Below, piece after piece: positions 36,101 through 44,359 of a stretch of DNA of 64,000 nucleotides. The notes below the pieces were generated by a model, which was not told the origin of the DNA, did not search any database, and was given only the letters and a program-made list of their open reading frames with translations. The translations under genes and the position numbers were made by a program. This DNA comes from Sinomonas sp. ASV322 (GTDB lineage: Bacteria > Actinomycetota > Actinomycetes > Actinomycetales > Micrococcaceae), in contig NZ_JAVFJJ010000001.1 in NCBI RefSeq assembly GCF_030908245.1, positions 62,001-126,000 of the forward strand. Direction: 5' to 3'. Positions within the stretch are counted from its first letter, which is position 1. The number at the start of each line of letters is the position of its first letter.

Positions 36101-36592
36101 ACGAAGGACTATCTCGCGAGCCGCGAGGCCTACGGCAACCTCGCCGTCCTCGACACGCGCGACTACCTCTACGGCCTCCAGCGCGGGAAGGAGCACGTCA
36201 TCGAGCTCGAGAAGGGCGTTCGCCTCATCGCCCAGCTCGAAGCCGTGTCTGAGCCGGACGAGAAGGGCATGCGCACCGTGCTCGCGCTCCTCAACGGCCA
36301 GTCCCGCCCGGTCTCGGTGCGCGACCGCTCGGTCGAGAGCAACGTCAAGCAGGCCGAGAAGGCGGATCCGGCCAACCCGGGGCACGTCGCGGCCCCGTTT
36401 GCCGGCGCGGTGACCGTGACGGCGCGGGAAGGCGACGTCGTCAAGGCCGGAGACACGATTGCCACGATCGAGGCCATGAAGATGGAGGCGTCCATCACGA
36501 CGCCGGCCGGCGGAACCGTCTCGCGGATCGTCATGAGCGGTGTCCAACAGGTCCAGGGCGGAGACCTCCTGCTCGTCGTGACACCCGCCTGA
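33191..36592 (+). CDS. pyc: Pyruvate carboxylase
   Basis: A 1133-residue biotin enzyme that converts pyruvate and bicarbonate to oxaloacetate. Domain order is complete: biotin carboxylase (about 1-450; ATP-grasp GGGGRGMRRVD, EMNPRIQVEHTVTEEV), carboxyltransferase (about 525-800; DTTFRDAHQSLLATRVRTRD, PLHLHTHDTAGG-like LPVHLHTHDTAGG, CLQMLLRGRNTVGYT) and the biotinyl domain at the C-terminus with EAMKMEAS (biotin Lys near 1095). GTG 33191 has AGGAG five bases before it; an in-frame ATG upstream lacks one. Length matches alpha4-type pyruvate carboxylases. A 14-bp hairpin follows the gene. Confidence 0.97.
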   Translation: MFSKILVANRGEIAIRAFRAGYELGAKTVAVFPYEDRNSIHRQKADEAYLIGEEGHPVRAYLDIDEIVRVAKEAGADAIYPGYGFLSENQGLARAAAAAGITFVGPPAEVLELAGHKVHALEAARKAGIPVLKSSAPSSDAETLLAAADAIGFPIFVKAVAGGGGRGMRRVDTREALPEALNAAMREADAAFGDPTVFLEQAVLRPRHIEVQVLADAEGNVVHLFERDCSLQRRHQKVIEIAPAPQLDESIRQALYADAVKFAKALGYVNAGTVEFLVDTVGERAGQHVFIEMNPRIQVEHTVTEEVTDVDLVQAQLRIASGETLADLGLTQDSIQLKGAALQCRITTEDPANGFRPDVGKITGYRSAGGAGVRLDGGTVYQGAEISPHFDSMLVKLTCRGRDYATAVKRARRALAEFRIRGVSTNIPFLQAVLDDPAFVAGNVATSFIDERPELLRARSSADRGTKLLTWLADVTVNKPNGELTVHADPRAKLPAVDPSLAPAGSRQRLLELGPEGFAKALREQNAVAVTDTTFRDAHQSLLATRVRTRDLVAAGPAVSVLTPQLLSVEAWGGATYDVALRFLGEDPWQRLAALRKAIPNVCLQMLLRGRNTVGYTPYPEEVTDAFVKEAAETGIDIFRIFDALNDVNQMAPAIRAVRATGTAVAEVALCYTGDLLNPNESLYTLDYYLDLAQKIVDAGAHILAIKDMAGLLRPAAAAKLVAALRERFDLPVHLHTHDTAGGQLATLLAAVDAGVDAVDVASASLAGTTSQPPASALVAALAHTPRDTGISLEGVSALEPYWEAVRRVYAPFESGLPGPTGRVYRHEIPGGQLSNLRQQAIALGLGERFEAIEDMYTAADRILGRLVKVTPSSKVVGDLALHLVGLNADPKDFQENPQKYDIPDSVVGFLGGELGDPPGGWPEPFRTKALQGRTVKVREETLSPEDSEALSGDSATRRATLNRLLFPGPTKDYLASREAYGNLAVLDTRDYLYGLQRGKEHVIELEKGVRLIAQLEAVSEPDEKGMRTVLALLNGQSRPVSVRDRSVESNVKQAEKADPANPGHVAAPFAGAVTVTAREGDVVKAGDTIATIEAMKMEASITTPAGGTVSRIVMSGVQQVQGGDLLLVVTPA

Positions 36593-36646
36593 CGGCCGCG
36601 TCAGAGGACCGCTCACCGGGGAACAGCTACACTGGCAGCGATCGCA

Positions 36647-36684
36647 GGCCGGGGCGGCGGAGCATACGCGCCGCCGCCCCGGCC
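36647..36684. terminator. Strong hairpin between pyc and the MinD-like gene
   Basis: GGCCGGGGCGGCGG and CCGCCGCCCCGGCC form a perfect 14-bp stem around a ten-base loop, followed by GCGTTTG. It fits a terminator for pyc. A TACACT -10-like box at 36629-36634 lies just before it, so the hairpin could instead be in the leader of the next gene and act as an attenuator. Confidence 0.6.
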
Positions 36685-36732
36685 GCGTTTGACCCATCAC
36701 GTCCGCGTGAGTGACGAGCCTGAGCGGGAGCT

Positions 36733-38250
36733 ATGACCGAGGAGAACACCCACCAGCACGATGCCGCATCCGGGGCCCCGGCCGAGGCTGACGAGCGCGA
36801 CGTGCTTGCCGAGACCGAAGGGCGCGAGGCACCCGCCGAGGCAGGCGACCCCGCCGAAGCTCAGGCCGAGACCGGTGGAGACGAGGCAGGCGCGGATCGC
36901 GACGGCGAGCCGCAGGCTTCCGGGTCCGGGGCGTCCGTCGAGACGGCGGCTGCCGAGGTGGAAGGCAAGGTAGGCGAGGCCGCAGACGACGGCGGCTCCG
37001 AGACTGACGAGCCCGGCGCGCCGGTCGAGGTGGTCACCGTGAGCGACGCTCAGGACCGCTCGTCCGCCGGATCGTTGGCCGCGCTCACGATGCCTCAGTC
37101 CGTCGTCGGGAACCTCGTGCCCCCTGAGCCGGGCCGCCCGCCCGCGGGCTACGTCCTCCGCGCGCCGCTCACGGCGGGCGAGGTGCCTTCGGAAGATCAC
37201 GCGACAGTCGGGGATCAGGCGGTGGGTCAGGCCGTCGGGGAGTCGCCGGCCGAGCCGGCTGGGGCCGCAGAGGCGACGGAACACCGGGGGGAGGCGGTGA
37301 GCGAACGGCGCGTTCGCCCTGCCGGCCCGGAGCCGGCGTCGTCCCTCACCTCGGATCGCCTGATCGAAAAGGCCGCGGTTCCGCCCATCGGAGGATGGCG
37401 GCTGTGGCTCTACAAGCTCACGTTCGGCTACGTCAACCTCGGCGACTCGGATGCTGTGCGGATCCAGCGGGCCCTCGAGCACCGCATCGCGACGAGGCTC
37501 GGCGACCGCACCCGCTTCGTGCCCGTCCTCTCGCGCAAGGGCGGAGTCGGCAAGACGACCGTCACGACGCTCCTCGGCATGGCGCTTGCCGGGCTCCGCG
37601 AGGATCGCGTGATCGCCCTCGACGCGAACCCCGATCGCGGGACGCTCTCGGATCGGAACCCGGGCCGTGCGAATTTCACCGCCCGGAACCTCGTCAAGGA
37701 GCGCTTCAACGTCGATTCCTTCGCCCAGCTTTCGGCGTATACAGCCCGTGAGGGTTCCCGCCTCGACGTCCTCGCCTCCGACGCGGACCCCATGGTGGCC
37801 GATGCGTTCGACGACGGCGACTACCGCGCCGTGACGGAGGTCTTGGGCCGCTATTACTCGATTGTGCTCACGGACTCGGGGACCGGCATGGTCCACTCCG
37901 TCATGAGGGGCACGCTGGACCAGGCCGACGCCGTCGTCCTCGTCTCCGGCGGGAGCGTCGACGAGGCGCGCCTTGCGTCCGAGACGCTCTCATGGCTCGA
38001 GGCACACGGGCGGGACGACCTCGTGAAGAAGGCGATCGTCGTGATCAACATGGCCGCGGGGGACGGGACGCGCGTGGACATCGACGAGATCGAGGAGCAC
38101 TTCCGCACTCGCGTCGCCCACGTGATCCGCATCCCGCATGACCGGCATCTTGCCGAGGGCTCCCAGATCGAGTTCCGCAAGCTGCGTCACGAGACGCGCA
38201 GGGCGGCCAACGAGCTCGCCGCCCTCGTGGTGGACGAGCTCGTCAGCTGA
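36733..38250 (+). CDS. MinD/ParA-like ATPase with long disordered N-terminus
   Basis: A 505-residue protein. The first ~225 residues are low-complexity, rich in Ala, Glu, Gly and Pro, and probably unfolded. From about 240 the ATPase begins with WLYKLTFGYVNLGDSDAVRI, then Walker A SRKGGVGKTTVTTLLG, switch ALDANPDRGTLSDRN and Walker B IVLTDSGTGMVHSVM. This architecture resembles the MinD-like proteins of actinobacteria (such as EspI/EccG-related ATPases near type VII secretion genes), but no ESX gene is in the window. A GGGAG ribosome site precedes the ATG. The function is unassigned; anchoring or cargo-positioning is typical of the family. Confidence 0.82.
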   Translation: MTEENTHQHDAASGAPAEADERDVLAETEGREAPAEAGDPAEAQAETGGDEAGADRDGEPQASGSGASVETAAAEVEGKVGEAADDGGSETDEPGAPVEVVTVSDAQDRSSAGSLAALTMPQSVVGNLVPPEPGRPPAGYVLRAPLTAGEVPSEDHATVGDQAVGQAVGESPAEPAGAAEATEHRGEAVSERRVRPAGPEPASSLTSDRLIEKAAVPPIGGWRLWLYKLTFGYVNLGDSDAVRIQRALEHRIATRLGDRTRFVPVLSRKGGVGKTTVTTLLGMALAGLREDRVIALDANPDRGTLSDRNPGRANFTARNLVKERFNVDSFAQLSAYTAREGSRLDVLASDADPMVADAFDDGDYRAVTEVLGRYYSIVLTDSGTGMVHSVMRGTLDQADAVVLVSGGSVDEARLASETLSWLEAHGRDDLVKKAIVVINMAAGDGTRVDIDEIEEHFRTRVAHVIRIPHDRHLAEGSQIEFRKLRHETRRAANELAALVVDELVS

Positions 38251-38257
38251 GCCCGTC

Positions 38258-40072
38258 TCAGACGACCGAGGGCTTGGGTGCCGCGTAGATCTCCTCGACG
38301 ACGTCGCCGAAATCGGCCATGACCTTCGCGCGCTTGACTTTGAGGGACGGCGTGAGGTGCCCCGACTCCTCGGTGAAGTCTGAGGGTACCACGCGGAACG
38401 CCTTGATGGCCTCAGCCTTGGACACCGAGCCGTTCGCGCGGTCGATCACGGATTGCACGTGGTCGAGGACGAGGCTGTGGGCCGCGGCCTCAGCGAGGCC
38501 CAGGGCGGGCTGGCCGTGCCGTTCGAGCCAGCCCGGAAGCGCCTCCTCGTCGAGCGTCACGAGCGCGGCGATGAACGGCCGCCCTTCCCCGACGACGACG
38601 ACCTGGGAGACCAGCGCGTCCGCGCGGATCTGATCCTCGAGCTGGGCCGGGGCGACGTTCTTGCCGCCTGCCGTGACGATGATCTCCTTCTTGCGGCCCG
38701 TGATGCTGATGAAGCCGTCCGGGTCGAGCTCGCCGATGTCGCCGGTATGGAACCAGCCGTCCGTGAAGGTCTCGGCCTGGAGTTCGGGGAGATTGTAGTA
38801 GCCGCGCATGACGCACACGCCCTTGGCGAGGATCTCGCCGTCGTCCGCAATGCGCACGGCATTGCCCGGAAGCGGGGCTCCGACCGTGCCGATCTTGATG
38901 AGTGACGGCGTGTTGACGCTGATCGGCGCCGTCGTCTCGGTGAGCCCATAGCCCTCGAGGACGAGGAGGCCGATCCCGTGGAAGAAGTGGCCCAGCCGCT
39001 TGCCGAGCGGGCCACCGCCTGACACGGCAAAGCGGATGTGCCCGCCCATGGCCGCGCGGAGCTTGCGGTAGACGAGGGCGTCGAACAGGGCATGCCGAAG
39101 CCGCAGCGCCGCGCCGGGCCGCCCGCCGTCGTCGTGCGCGGCGGACCATGCGATGGCGGTCGCCGCGGCCGCGGCGAAGATCTTGCCCTTGCCTTCGTTC
39201 TCCGCCTTCGTCGAGGCCGAGTTGTAGACCTTCTCGAAGACGCGGGGGACCGCGAGGATGAACGTCGGCTGGAAGCTCTGGAGGTCCGGGAGCAGGTTCT
39301 TGATGTCCGGGGTGTGGCCCACCTGGACGCCGGCTGCGACCGCGAGCACCGAGATGAACCGGGCGAACACGTGCGCGAGGGGGAGGAACATGATCGTCTT
39401 GGCGCCGGGATGCACGACCTCGCCGAGAGCGGCCGTCGCATTCTCGGACAGCTCGACGAAGTTGGCATGGGTGAGCTCGCAGCCCTTGGGGCGGCCGAGG
39501 GTGCCCGACGTGTAGATGATGGTGGCAAGGGAATCCAGGGTGGCGGCCGATCGGCGCGATTCGAGCGCCTCGTCGCTCACCGCCGAGCCTGCGGCGCGCA
39601 GGACGTCGAGCCCCGCCGAGGTCATCTGCCACACGTTCTTGATGCCGAGCCCCTCGGAATCCACGGCGACGCGGATCGCGTCCTCGTGGCCCGCGGTCTC
39701 GCCGAACGCGGCGATCGCGCCCGAGTTGCCGAGGTTCCATGCGATCTGCGAAGGCGAGGACGTCTCGTAGATCGGAACGGAGACGCCGCCCGCGAACCAG
39801 ATGGCGAAGTCCACGAGAGCCCACTCGTAGCACGTGCGTGCCATAATCCCGACCCGGTCTCCCGCGCGAATGCCGCTCGCGATGAGGCCCTTCGCGATCC
39901 GTTCGACGTCGGCCCGGAACTCCTTGGCCCGCACATCCTGCCACGCGCCCGAGGAATCGCGGCGCGCGAAGAGGGCGGGGTTGGAGGGCTTCTCGGCCTG
40001 CTCGATGACGAAGTCGGTGATGTTCTGTGCGACGGCGTGGGGAACGAGGGGCGGGACGATCTTCTCGCGCAC
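38258..40072 (-). CDS. Long-chain-fatty-acid-CoA ligase (AMP-binding, FadD15-like)
   Basis: A 604-residue acyl-CoA synthetase. Adenylate-forming motifs are intact: IIYTSGTLGRPKGCELTH (A3), LEGYGLTETTAPISVNTPS (A5), GWFHTGDIGELDPDGFISI and GRKKEIIVTAGGKNVAP (A7-A8), and a C-terminal Lys region KAEAIKAFRVV. Long-chain FadD15-type enzymes supply acyl-CoA for lipid synthesis and degradation. GTG 40072 is chosen for AAAGGAG five bases upstream; the frame stays open further upstream. Its 3' end faces the MinD-like gene seven bases away. It is divergent from glk. Confidence 0.93.
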   Translation of the reverse strand: MREKIVPPLVPHAVAQNITDFVIEQAEKPSNPALFARRDSSGAWQDVRAKEFRADVERIAKGLIASGIRAGDRVGIMARTCYEWALVDFAIWFAGGVSVPIYETSSPSQIAWNLGNSGAIAAFGETAGHEDAIRVAVDSEGLGIKNVWQMTSAGLDVLRAAGSAVSDEALESRRSAATLDSLATIIYTSGTLGRPKGCELTHANFVELSENATAALGEVVHPGAKTIMFLPLAHVFARFISVLAVAAGVQVGHTPDIKNLLPDLQSFQPTFILAVPRVFEKVYNSASTKAENEGKGKIFAAAAATAIAWSAAHDDGGRPGAALRLRHALFDALVYRKLRAAMGGHIRFAVSGGGPLGKRLGHFFHGIGLLVLEGYGLTETTAPISVNTPSLIKIGTVGAPLPGNAVRIADDGEILAKGVCVMRGYYNLPELQAETFTDGWFHTGDIGELDPDGFISITGRKKEIIVTAGGKNVAPAQLEDQIRADALVSQVVVVGEGRPFIAALVTLDEEALPGWLERHGQPALGLAEAAAHSLVLDHVQSVIDRANGSVSKAEAIKAFRVVPSDFTEESGHLTPSLKVKRAKVMADFGDVVEEIYAAPKPSVV

Positions 40073-40231
40073 AATGACTCCTTTGCTGTGCCCTCGTCGG
40101 CGGTGCCCTCGAGGGTGCGGTGCGTACCTCAACCATAGCCAAGCTCGCCGCATTGTGGCCTGCGCCACGTTGCGAAAGCTACTGGCGAGTAACTTTACGC
40201 GAGTGCCGCCATCCGTGCCACAGCCGCTGCC

Positions 40232-40237
40232 TACACT
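40232..40237 (+). promoter_or_regulatory. -10 box TACACT for leaderless glk
   Basis: TACACT ends six bases before the GTG at 40244, with no ribosome binding site between them, so the transcript should start at the GTG. One of the clearest examples of this layout in the window. Confidence 0.6.
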
Positions 40238-40243
40238 GGGTCG

Positions 40244-41269
40244 GTGCCCACACCTCGACACCACTTCCCGCCCCGCCGCCCCGCGGGACCCCGCCTCCGT
40301 CGTCGCGGGCTCGCGATCGGGATCGACATCGGCGGCACGAAGGTGGCAGCCGGTGTCGTCGACGCCGAGGGGCAGATTCTCCGCGAGGCCCGTCGGGCCA
40401 CGCCCGGCTCCCAGCCTCGCGAGGTCGAGCGGGTCATCGTCGAGCTCGTCGACGAGCTGAGCTCCGACCACCGGATCTCCTCCGTCGGGATCGGGGCCGC
40501 GGGCTGGATGGACCTCGAGGGGGGAACCGTGCTCTTCAGCCCGCACCTTGCGTGGCGCAACGAGCCGCTCCGCGACAACCTCGAGCGGCTCCTGCGTCGT
40601 CGCGTTCTCCTCACGAACGACGCCGACGCGGCAGCCTGGGCCGAATGGCGCTTCGGTGCCGGTCGGGGCGAGCCTCGCCTCGTGTGCATCACGCTCGGCA
40701 CGGGCATCGGCGGCGCCATGGTCCTGGGCGGCCGCCTCGAACGCGGCCGCTACGGGGTAGCGGGCGAATTCGGGCACCAGATCATCATGCCCGGAGGCCA
40801 CCGGTGCGAATGCGGCAATCGCGGGTGCTGGGAGCAATACGCATCGGGGAACGCGCTCGGCCGCGAGGCCCGCGAGCTCGCGCGGGCGAATTCCCCCGTC
40901 GCGCAAGAGCTCATCAAGGCGGTCGACGGCGACGTCGACGCCATCACGGGCGCGGTGGTCACCGAACTCGCCCGAGCGGGAGACGGGACGTCGCGCGACC
41001 TGCTCGAGGACGTCGGGGAGTGGCTTGGCCTCGGCCTCGCGAACCTCGCGGCCGCCCTCGACCCCGGCACCTTCGTCGTGGGCGGAGGTCTCTGCGACGC
41101 GGGCGAGCTCCTGCTCGACCCCGCGCGGCGCGCGTTCGCCCGCAACCTTACGGGCCGCGGATTCCGCCCCGCGGCGCGCATCGAGCGGGCGGCACTCGGG
41201 CCGCTCGCAGGGCTCATCGGGGCGGCGGACCTGTCGCGTGTGAACAGGGTGGCCGGGTGGGCTCGCTAG
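40244..41269 (+). CDS. glk: Glucokinase, ROK family
   Basis: A 341-residue sugar kinase of the ROK family. Phosphate-binding motif GIDIGGTKVAAGVVD (about 26-40), substrate and metal motifs NDADAAAWAEW, LGTGIGGAMVLGG and the ROK zinc signature GHRCECGNRGCWEQYAS (Cys-X-Cys...Cys) are all present. It phosphorylates glucose with ATP (or polyphosphate in some actinobacteria; this cannot be read from sequence). The first ~22 residues are a basic, Pro/Arg-rich extension that is atypical and is retained only because the leaderless GTG 40244 has a fitting -10 box. Confidence 0.93.
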   Translation: MPTPRHHFPPRRPAGPRLRRRGLAIGIDIGGTKVAAGVVDAEGQILREARRATPGSQPREVERVIVELVDELSSDHRISSVGIGAAGWMDLEGGTVLFSPHLAWRNEPLRDNLERLLRRRVLLTNDADAAAWAEWRFGAGRGEPRLVCITLGTGIGGAMVLGGRLERGRYGVAGEFGHQIIMPGGHRCECGNRGCWEQYASGNALGREARELARANSPVAQELIKAVDGDVDAITGAVVTELARAGDGTSRDLLEDVGEWLGLGLANLAAALDPGTFVVGGGLCDAGELLLDPARRAFARNLTGRGFRPAARIERAALGPLAGLIGAADLSRVNRVAGWAR

Positions 41270-41362
41270 GGCGCGGCTGGGTCCCTAGGTCGCTGGGTCC
41301 GCGAGCCGACGGCGCCGCGCCACAGGGCTGCGCTTCGCCGCGTCCAAGGGGAGCGTCCGGGC

Positions 41363-41896
41363 TCAGAGCCGCGCGCCGTCGTCGTCCTCGTCCTTGTCCC
41401 GCGGCAGCCGCATGATGAGGAAGCCCACGGAGGCGATGAAGACGGCGACGAGGCCGGCGATGGCATAGCCGGGAATGCCGCGCCAGAAGAGGGCTGAGAG
41501 AAGCAGCGCGACGGGCGAACCGAGCGCGCCGACCCACGCAATGACGGACGCAGGATCCGCTCCCGCGAGAACAGGCCCAGGCTCCTCGGGAACGAATTCG
41601 CCGTCGCCCTCGGGCTCGGCGAAGTCGCGCGGACCCTGCGGCTGCGGCGTGCTGAGGCCAAGCGGGTCGAAGTCGCCGAAGGAGCGCTTTCGGTCCGCGG
41701 CGTCGCTTCCTTCGGCGGGATGGGCCGCGGCCGCACGTTCCGCCGCGGAGGGCTCGAGGGGAGCAGGGCCGTACTCCTCTTCGTCCCAGACCGATTCGGC
41801 TCGCGGGTCGCCCGCGCGGAGTCTCGAGACGAGGTCACGCCAGATGTCGTCGTCTGCCTCATGGTCGGCGCGGTCGGGATCCGGCCTGCTGTTCAT
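41363..41896 (-). CDS. Small membrane protein with acidic N-terminus
   Basis: A 177-residue protein. The first ~115 residues are acidic and low-complexity (SDAADRKRSFGDFDPLGLST and on). Two helices follow, VIAWVGALGSPVALLLSALF and GYAIAGLVAVFIASVGFLIM, with an acidic tail. This is a common uncharacterised actinobacterial family. Its ATG at 41896 overlaps the TGA of the preceding esterase gene (ATGA), so it is part of that operon. Confidence 0.75.
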   Translation of the reverse strand: MNSRPDPDRADHEADDDIWRDLVSRLRAGDPRAESVWDEEEYGPAPLEPSAAERAAAAHPAEGSDAADRKRSFGDFDPLGLSTPQPQGPRDFAEPEGDGEFVPEEPGPVLAGADPASVIAWVGALGSPVALLLSALFWRGIPGYAIAGLVAVFIASVGFLIMRLPRDKDEDDDGARL

Positions 41897-42672
41897 GCGG
41901 GCTCCTCCGTGCGTGCGGGCTGGCCTGCGACCGTGGCGACCGAGGGGACTCCCGTGACCTCGCGGAAGAAGGCCGCCGATCCCGCGAAGATCGTCTCCGC
42001 GTCGTTGTCGAGGGTCGCCACGTGGTAGCTGTCGCGGAGCCGGACGAGTCGGATGTCGGTGCCGCCGTAGCGCCGCGCGATGGCCGCGACGCTGCGCTCG
42101 CTCGTCACCGTGTGGTCGACGGTCGAGCGGAAGACCTGCAGCGGGGCCGTCGCGCGCGGAAGAAGCGCGACCGTATCGCGGAAGAGCAGCTTCAACTCAT
42201 GGGCCGCGGCGACCGGCACGCGCTTATACGCGTGCTCCTCCTGGCCGGGACGCTTGATGTCGTTGCCGACGGCGGGCACGGAGCGGATCGCGTAGCGCAG
42301 GACGGCGGAGATGTGGGAGCGGGGATCGTCGATGACGAGCCCAGGGTTGGCGACCGAGACGGCGGCGACCGGGTGAAGCGCCGCGAGCCTGAGGGCAAGG
42401 GCGCCGCCCATCGAGAGGCCTGCCGCGACGACGGTCGAACACTCCTGCGCCAGTTCGAGGTAGGCGGCCTCGTAGGTGCCGTACCACTCGTGCCACGAGC
42501 GCGTCGCAAGGTCTTCCCACGTGGTGCCGTGGCCGGGAAGGAGGGGTGTCACGACCCGAAAGCCCTCTCGGCGCAGGGCTTCGGCCCATGGGGCCACACT
42601 CGCGAGGCTGCCCGTGAAACCGTGGCTCAGGGCGACGCCGACCGGCGCCGTGACGCTCTTCATGTCAAGCAT
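41893..42672 (-). CDS. Alpha/beta hydrolase, carboxylesterase-like (second of a tandem pair)
   Basis: A 259-residue esterase-type alpha/beta hydrolase, paralogous to the gene directly upstream. Oxyanion region VALSHGFTGSL, PLLPGHGTTWEDL, nucleophile elbow GLSMGGALAL, Asp near STVDHTVTSER and catalytic His in DSYHVATLD complete the triad. Est30-like monoacylglycerol lipases and carboxylesterases share these motifs. Start ATG 42672 overlaps the TAA of the upstream paralogue (TAATG). An ATG three codons later is an alternative. Substrate unknown. Confidence 0.87.
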   Translation of the reverse strand: MLDMKSVTAPVGVALSHGFTGSLASVAPWAEALRREGFRVVTPLLPGHGTTWEDLATRSWHEWYGTYEAAYLELAQECSTVVAAGLSMGGALALRLAALHPVAAVSVANPGLVIDDPRSHISAVLRYAIRSVPAVGNDIKRPGQEEHAYKRVPVAAAHELKLLFRDTVALLPRATAPLQVFRSTVDHTVTSERSVAAIARRYGGTDIRLVRLRDSYHVATLDNDAETIFAGSAAFFREVTGVPSVATVAGQPARTEEPA

Positions 42673-43427
42673 TATGCCCCGACCGCGCGCTCCGTGGACT
42701 GGGCAGCGCATCGCTCGAAGAATTCGGCGGTCCGGTCGACGATGAGCGGGGCCTCGACATCGCGCGTCGCGACGTGCGCGCTCGCGTGGAGCGGCACGAA
42801 ATCGACCTCTCGGCTCCCCACCCGCGCGAGGATCCGCCGGATCGACGACGGCGGAACCACAGGGTCGACGTCGGACTTGAAAGCGATGAGCGGGGCCGCG
42901 ACGTGGGGGAGAACCCGCTCGGCGGCGCCGAAGAGGAGCTTGAGCTCGTGGACCGCGGCGAGGGGAGTGCGCGTGTAGTCGCCTTCGTCGCCGACCGGCT
43001 CGGGCGCGTCCGCTTCGTCGATCGGCTCGGTCGTGCGGCGCACGAGGCGGATCGCCCTGATGTAGCGCACGCGCCAGTCGTAGAAGCCGAGGCCCGGATT
43101 GACGACGGCGATGCCAGCCACCGGGAGGCGAGCCGCCGCCCGGAGCGCGATCGCTCCGCCCATCGACAGCCCCGCGACGAAGAGGAGGTCGGTGCGCTCC
43201 GCGACGCGCGCGCACGCATCCTCGAAGCATTCCGTCCACTCGCGCCACCGCCGTGTCTCGAGGTCCTCCCAATCGGTTCCGTGGCCCGGCAGGAGCGGGA
43301 CCTCGACGTCGAAGCCGCGTGCCGCGAGGCCCTCGGCCCACGGGGCGAGGGAAGAGGGGGTGCCGGAGAAGCCATGGCACATCGCGACGCCCCAGCGCGG
43401 CCCCGACGGCTCGGTGTGTGCGACCAT
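42672..43427 (-). CDS. Alpha/beta hydrolase, carboxylesterase-like (first of a tandem pair)
   Basis: A 251-residue esterase, paralogue of the next gene. Motifs: GVAMCHGFSGTPSSLAPWAE, PLLPGHGTDWEDL, GLSMGGAIALRAA, Asp in SDVDPVVPP and His in ASAHVATRD. Both copies keep the full triad, so neither looks degenerate. ATG 43427 is chosen by family length; GGGGGTG lies about 12 bases upstream. The three-gene run (two esterases and the small membrane protein) overlaps at each junction, implying co-translation. It is divergent from the acyltransferase gene, so a lipid-related role is conceivable. Confidence 0.87.
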   Translation of the reverse strand: MVAHTEPSGPRWGVAMCHGFSGTPSSLAPWAEGLAARGFDVEVPLLPGHGTDWEDLETRRWREWTECFEDACARVAERTDLLFVAGLSMGGAIALRAAARLPVAGIAVVNPGLGFYDWRVRYIRAIRLVRRTTEPIDEADAPEPVGDEGDYTRTPLAAVHELKLLFGAAERVLPHVAAPLIAFKSDVDPVVPPSSIRRILARVGSREVDFVPLHASAHVATRDVEAPLIVDRTAEFFERCAAQSTERAVGA

Positions 43428-43547
43428 GCATTCATCGTGGCACCCCCGCGCGAACGGCGCACGTTGATTCCCGCCCACGAGGGCCGCGGCGTCACTAGAG
43501 TGAAGGCAGCAGCACGCTCCTGGACGCACGTCGACGGAAGGCAAGCG

Positions 43548-44297
43548 TTGATCTACAGGGCCCTCAAACTGATTTTCATCGGACCGATCGTCAAACTCCT
43601 ATTCAGGCCGTGGGTCAAAGGGCGTGACAACGTGCCGGACGCGGGTCCGGCCATCCTCGCCTCGAACCATCTCTCCTTCTCCGACTCGATCTTCATGCCG
43701 CTCATGGTCAAACGCCCTGTCGTGTTCCTCGCGAAGCAGGAGTACTTCACGGGCGTCGGCATCAAGGGGTGGCTCACCGCTCTGTTCTTCCGCCTCACGA
43801 ATCAGCTCCCAATGGACCGGTCGGGAGGCGAGGCCTCCGCCCAGTCGCTCGTGGCGGGGGCTGACGTGCTCCGGCGAGGAGGCCTTCTGGGGATCTACCC
43901 CGAAGGCACCCGCTCCCCGGACGCGCGCCTGTACCGCGGCAAGGTCGGAGTGGCGCGCCTGGCTCTCGAGACGCGCGTGCCCGTCGTGCCGGTCGCGATG
44001 ATCGGCACGGACAAGGTCCAGCCGATCGGGCAGCGGTTTCCGACGATCCGCCGTGTGGGCGTCATCTTCGGCCGCCCGCTCGACTTCTCCGCATATTACG
44101 AAGGCGCCGATGACCGTGCCGTGCAGCGCATCGTGACGGACCGCATCATGCAGGAGCTTCAGCGTCTCTCGGGGCAGGAATACGTCGATGTGTACGCCGC
44201 GACGGTGAAAGCCCGCCTGGCCGCGGAGCGCGAGGGCGAGTCGGAGGAGCGCCACGGAGGCGGCTCGGGAGGCGAGGCGACCGCCGCGGGCCCGTGA
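43548..44297 (+). CDS. 1-acyl-sn-glycerol-3-phosphate acyltransferase (PlsC-like)
   Basis: A 249-residue membrane-associated acyltransferase of phospholipid synthesis. The catalytic NHLSFSD (HX4D, about residues 41-47), the FXXR-type block MDRSGGEAS, the EGTRSPD motif (about 119-125) and VPVVPVAMIG are in place. The C-terminal ~25 residues are acidic and low-complexity. TTG 43548 is chosen as start: GGAAGG lies six bases upstream and no ATG/GTG fits. It lies upstream of aroG in the same direction, probably a separate unit. Confidence 0.88.
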   Translation: MIYRALKLIFIGPIVKLLFRPWVKGRDNVPDAGPAILASNHLSFSDSIFMPLMVKRPVVFLAKQEYFTGVGIKGWLTALFFRLTNQLPMDRSGGEASAQSLVAGADVLRRGGLLGIYPEGTRSPDARLYRGKVGVARLALETRVPVVPVAMIGTDKVQPIGQRFPTIRRVGVIFGRPLDFSAYYEGADDRAVQRIVTDRIMQELQRLSGQEYVDVYAATVKARLAAEREGESEERHGGGSGGEATAAGP

Positions 44298-44347
44298 CGC
44301 CGTCGTCCGCTCGCTCGGGGCGGCCACGCGGCCGCTCGGCCCTAGGC

Positions 44348-44353
44348 TAGCCT
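44348..44353 (+). promoter_or_regulatory. -10 box TAGCCT for leaderless aroG
   Basis: TAGCCT ends six bases before the GTG at 44360. An overlapping TAGGCT begins five bases earlier at 44343. No ribosome binding site intervenes. Confidence 0.5.
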
Positions 44354-44359
44354 TGTCTC

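Noticed and set aside
33179-36700. 1173-codon minus-strand open frame opposite pyruvate carboxylase
   Set aside because: Long antisense frames are expected in high-GC coding DNA with biased third positions; the sequence is charged low-complexity and pyruvate carboxylase is certain on the other strand.
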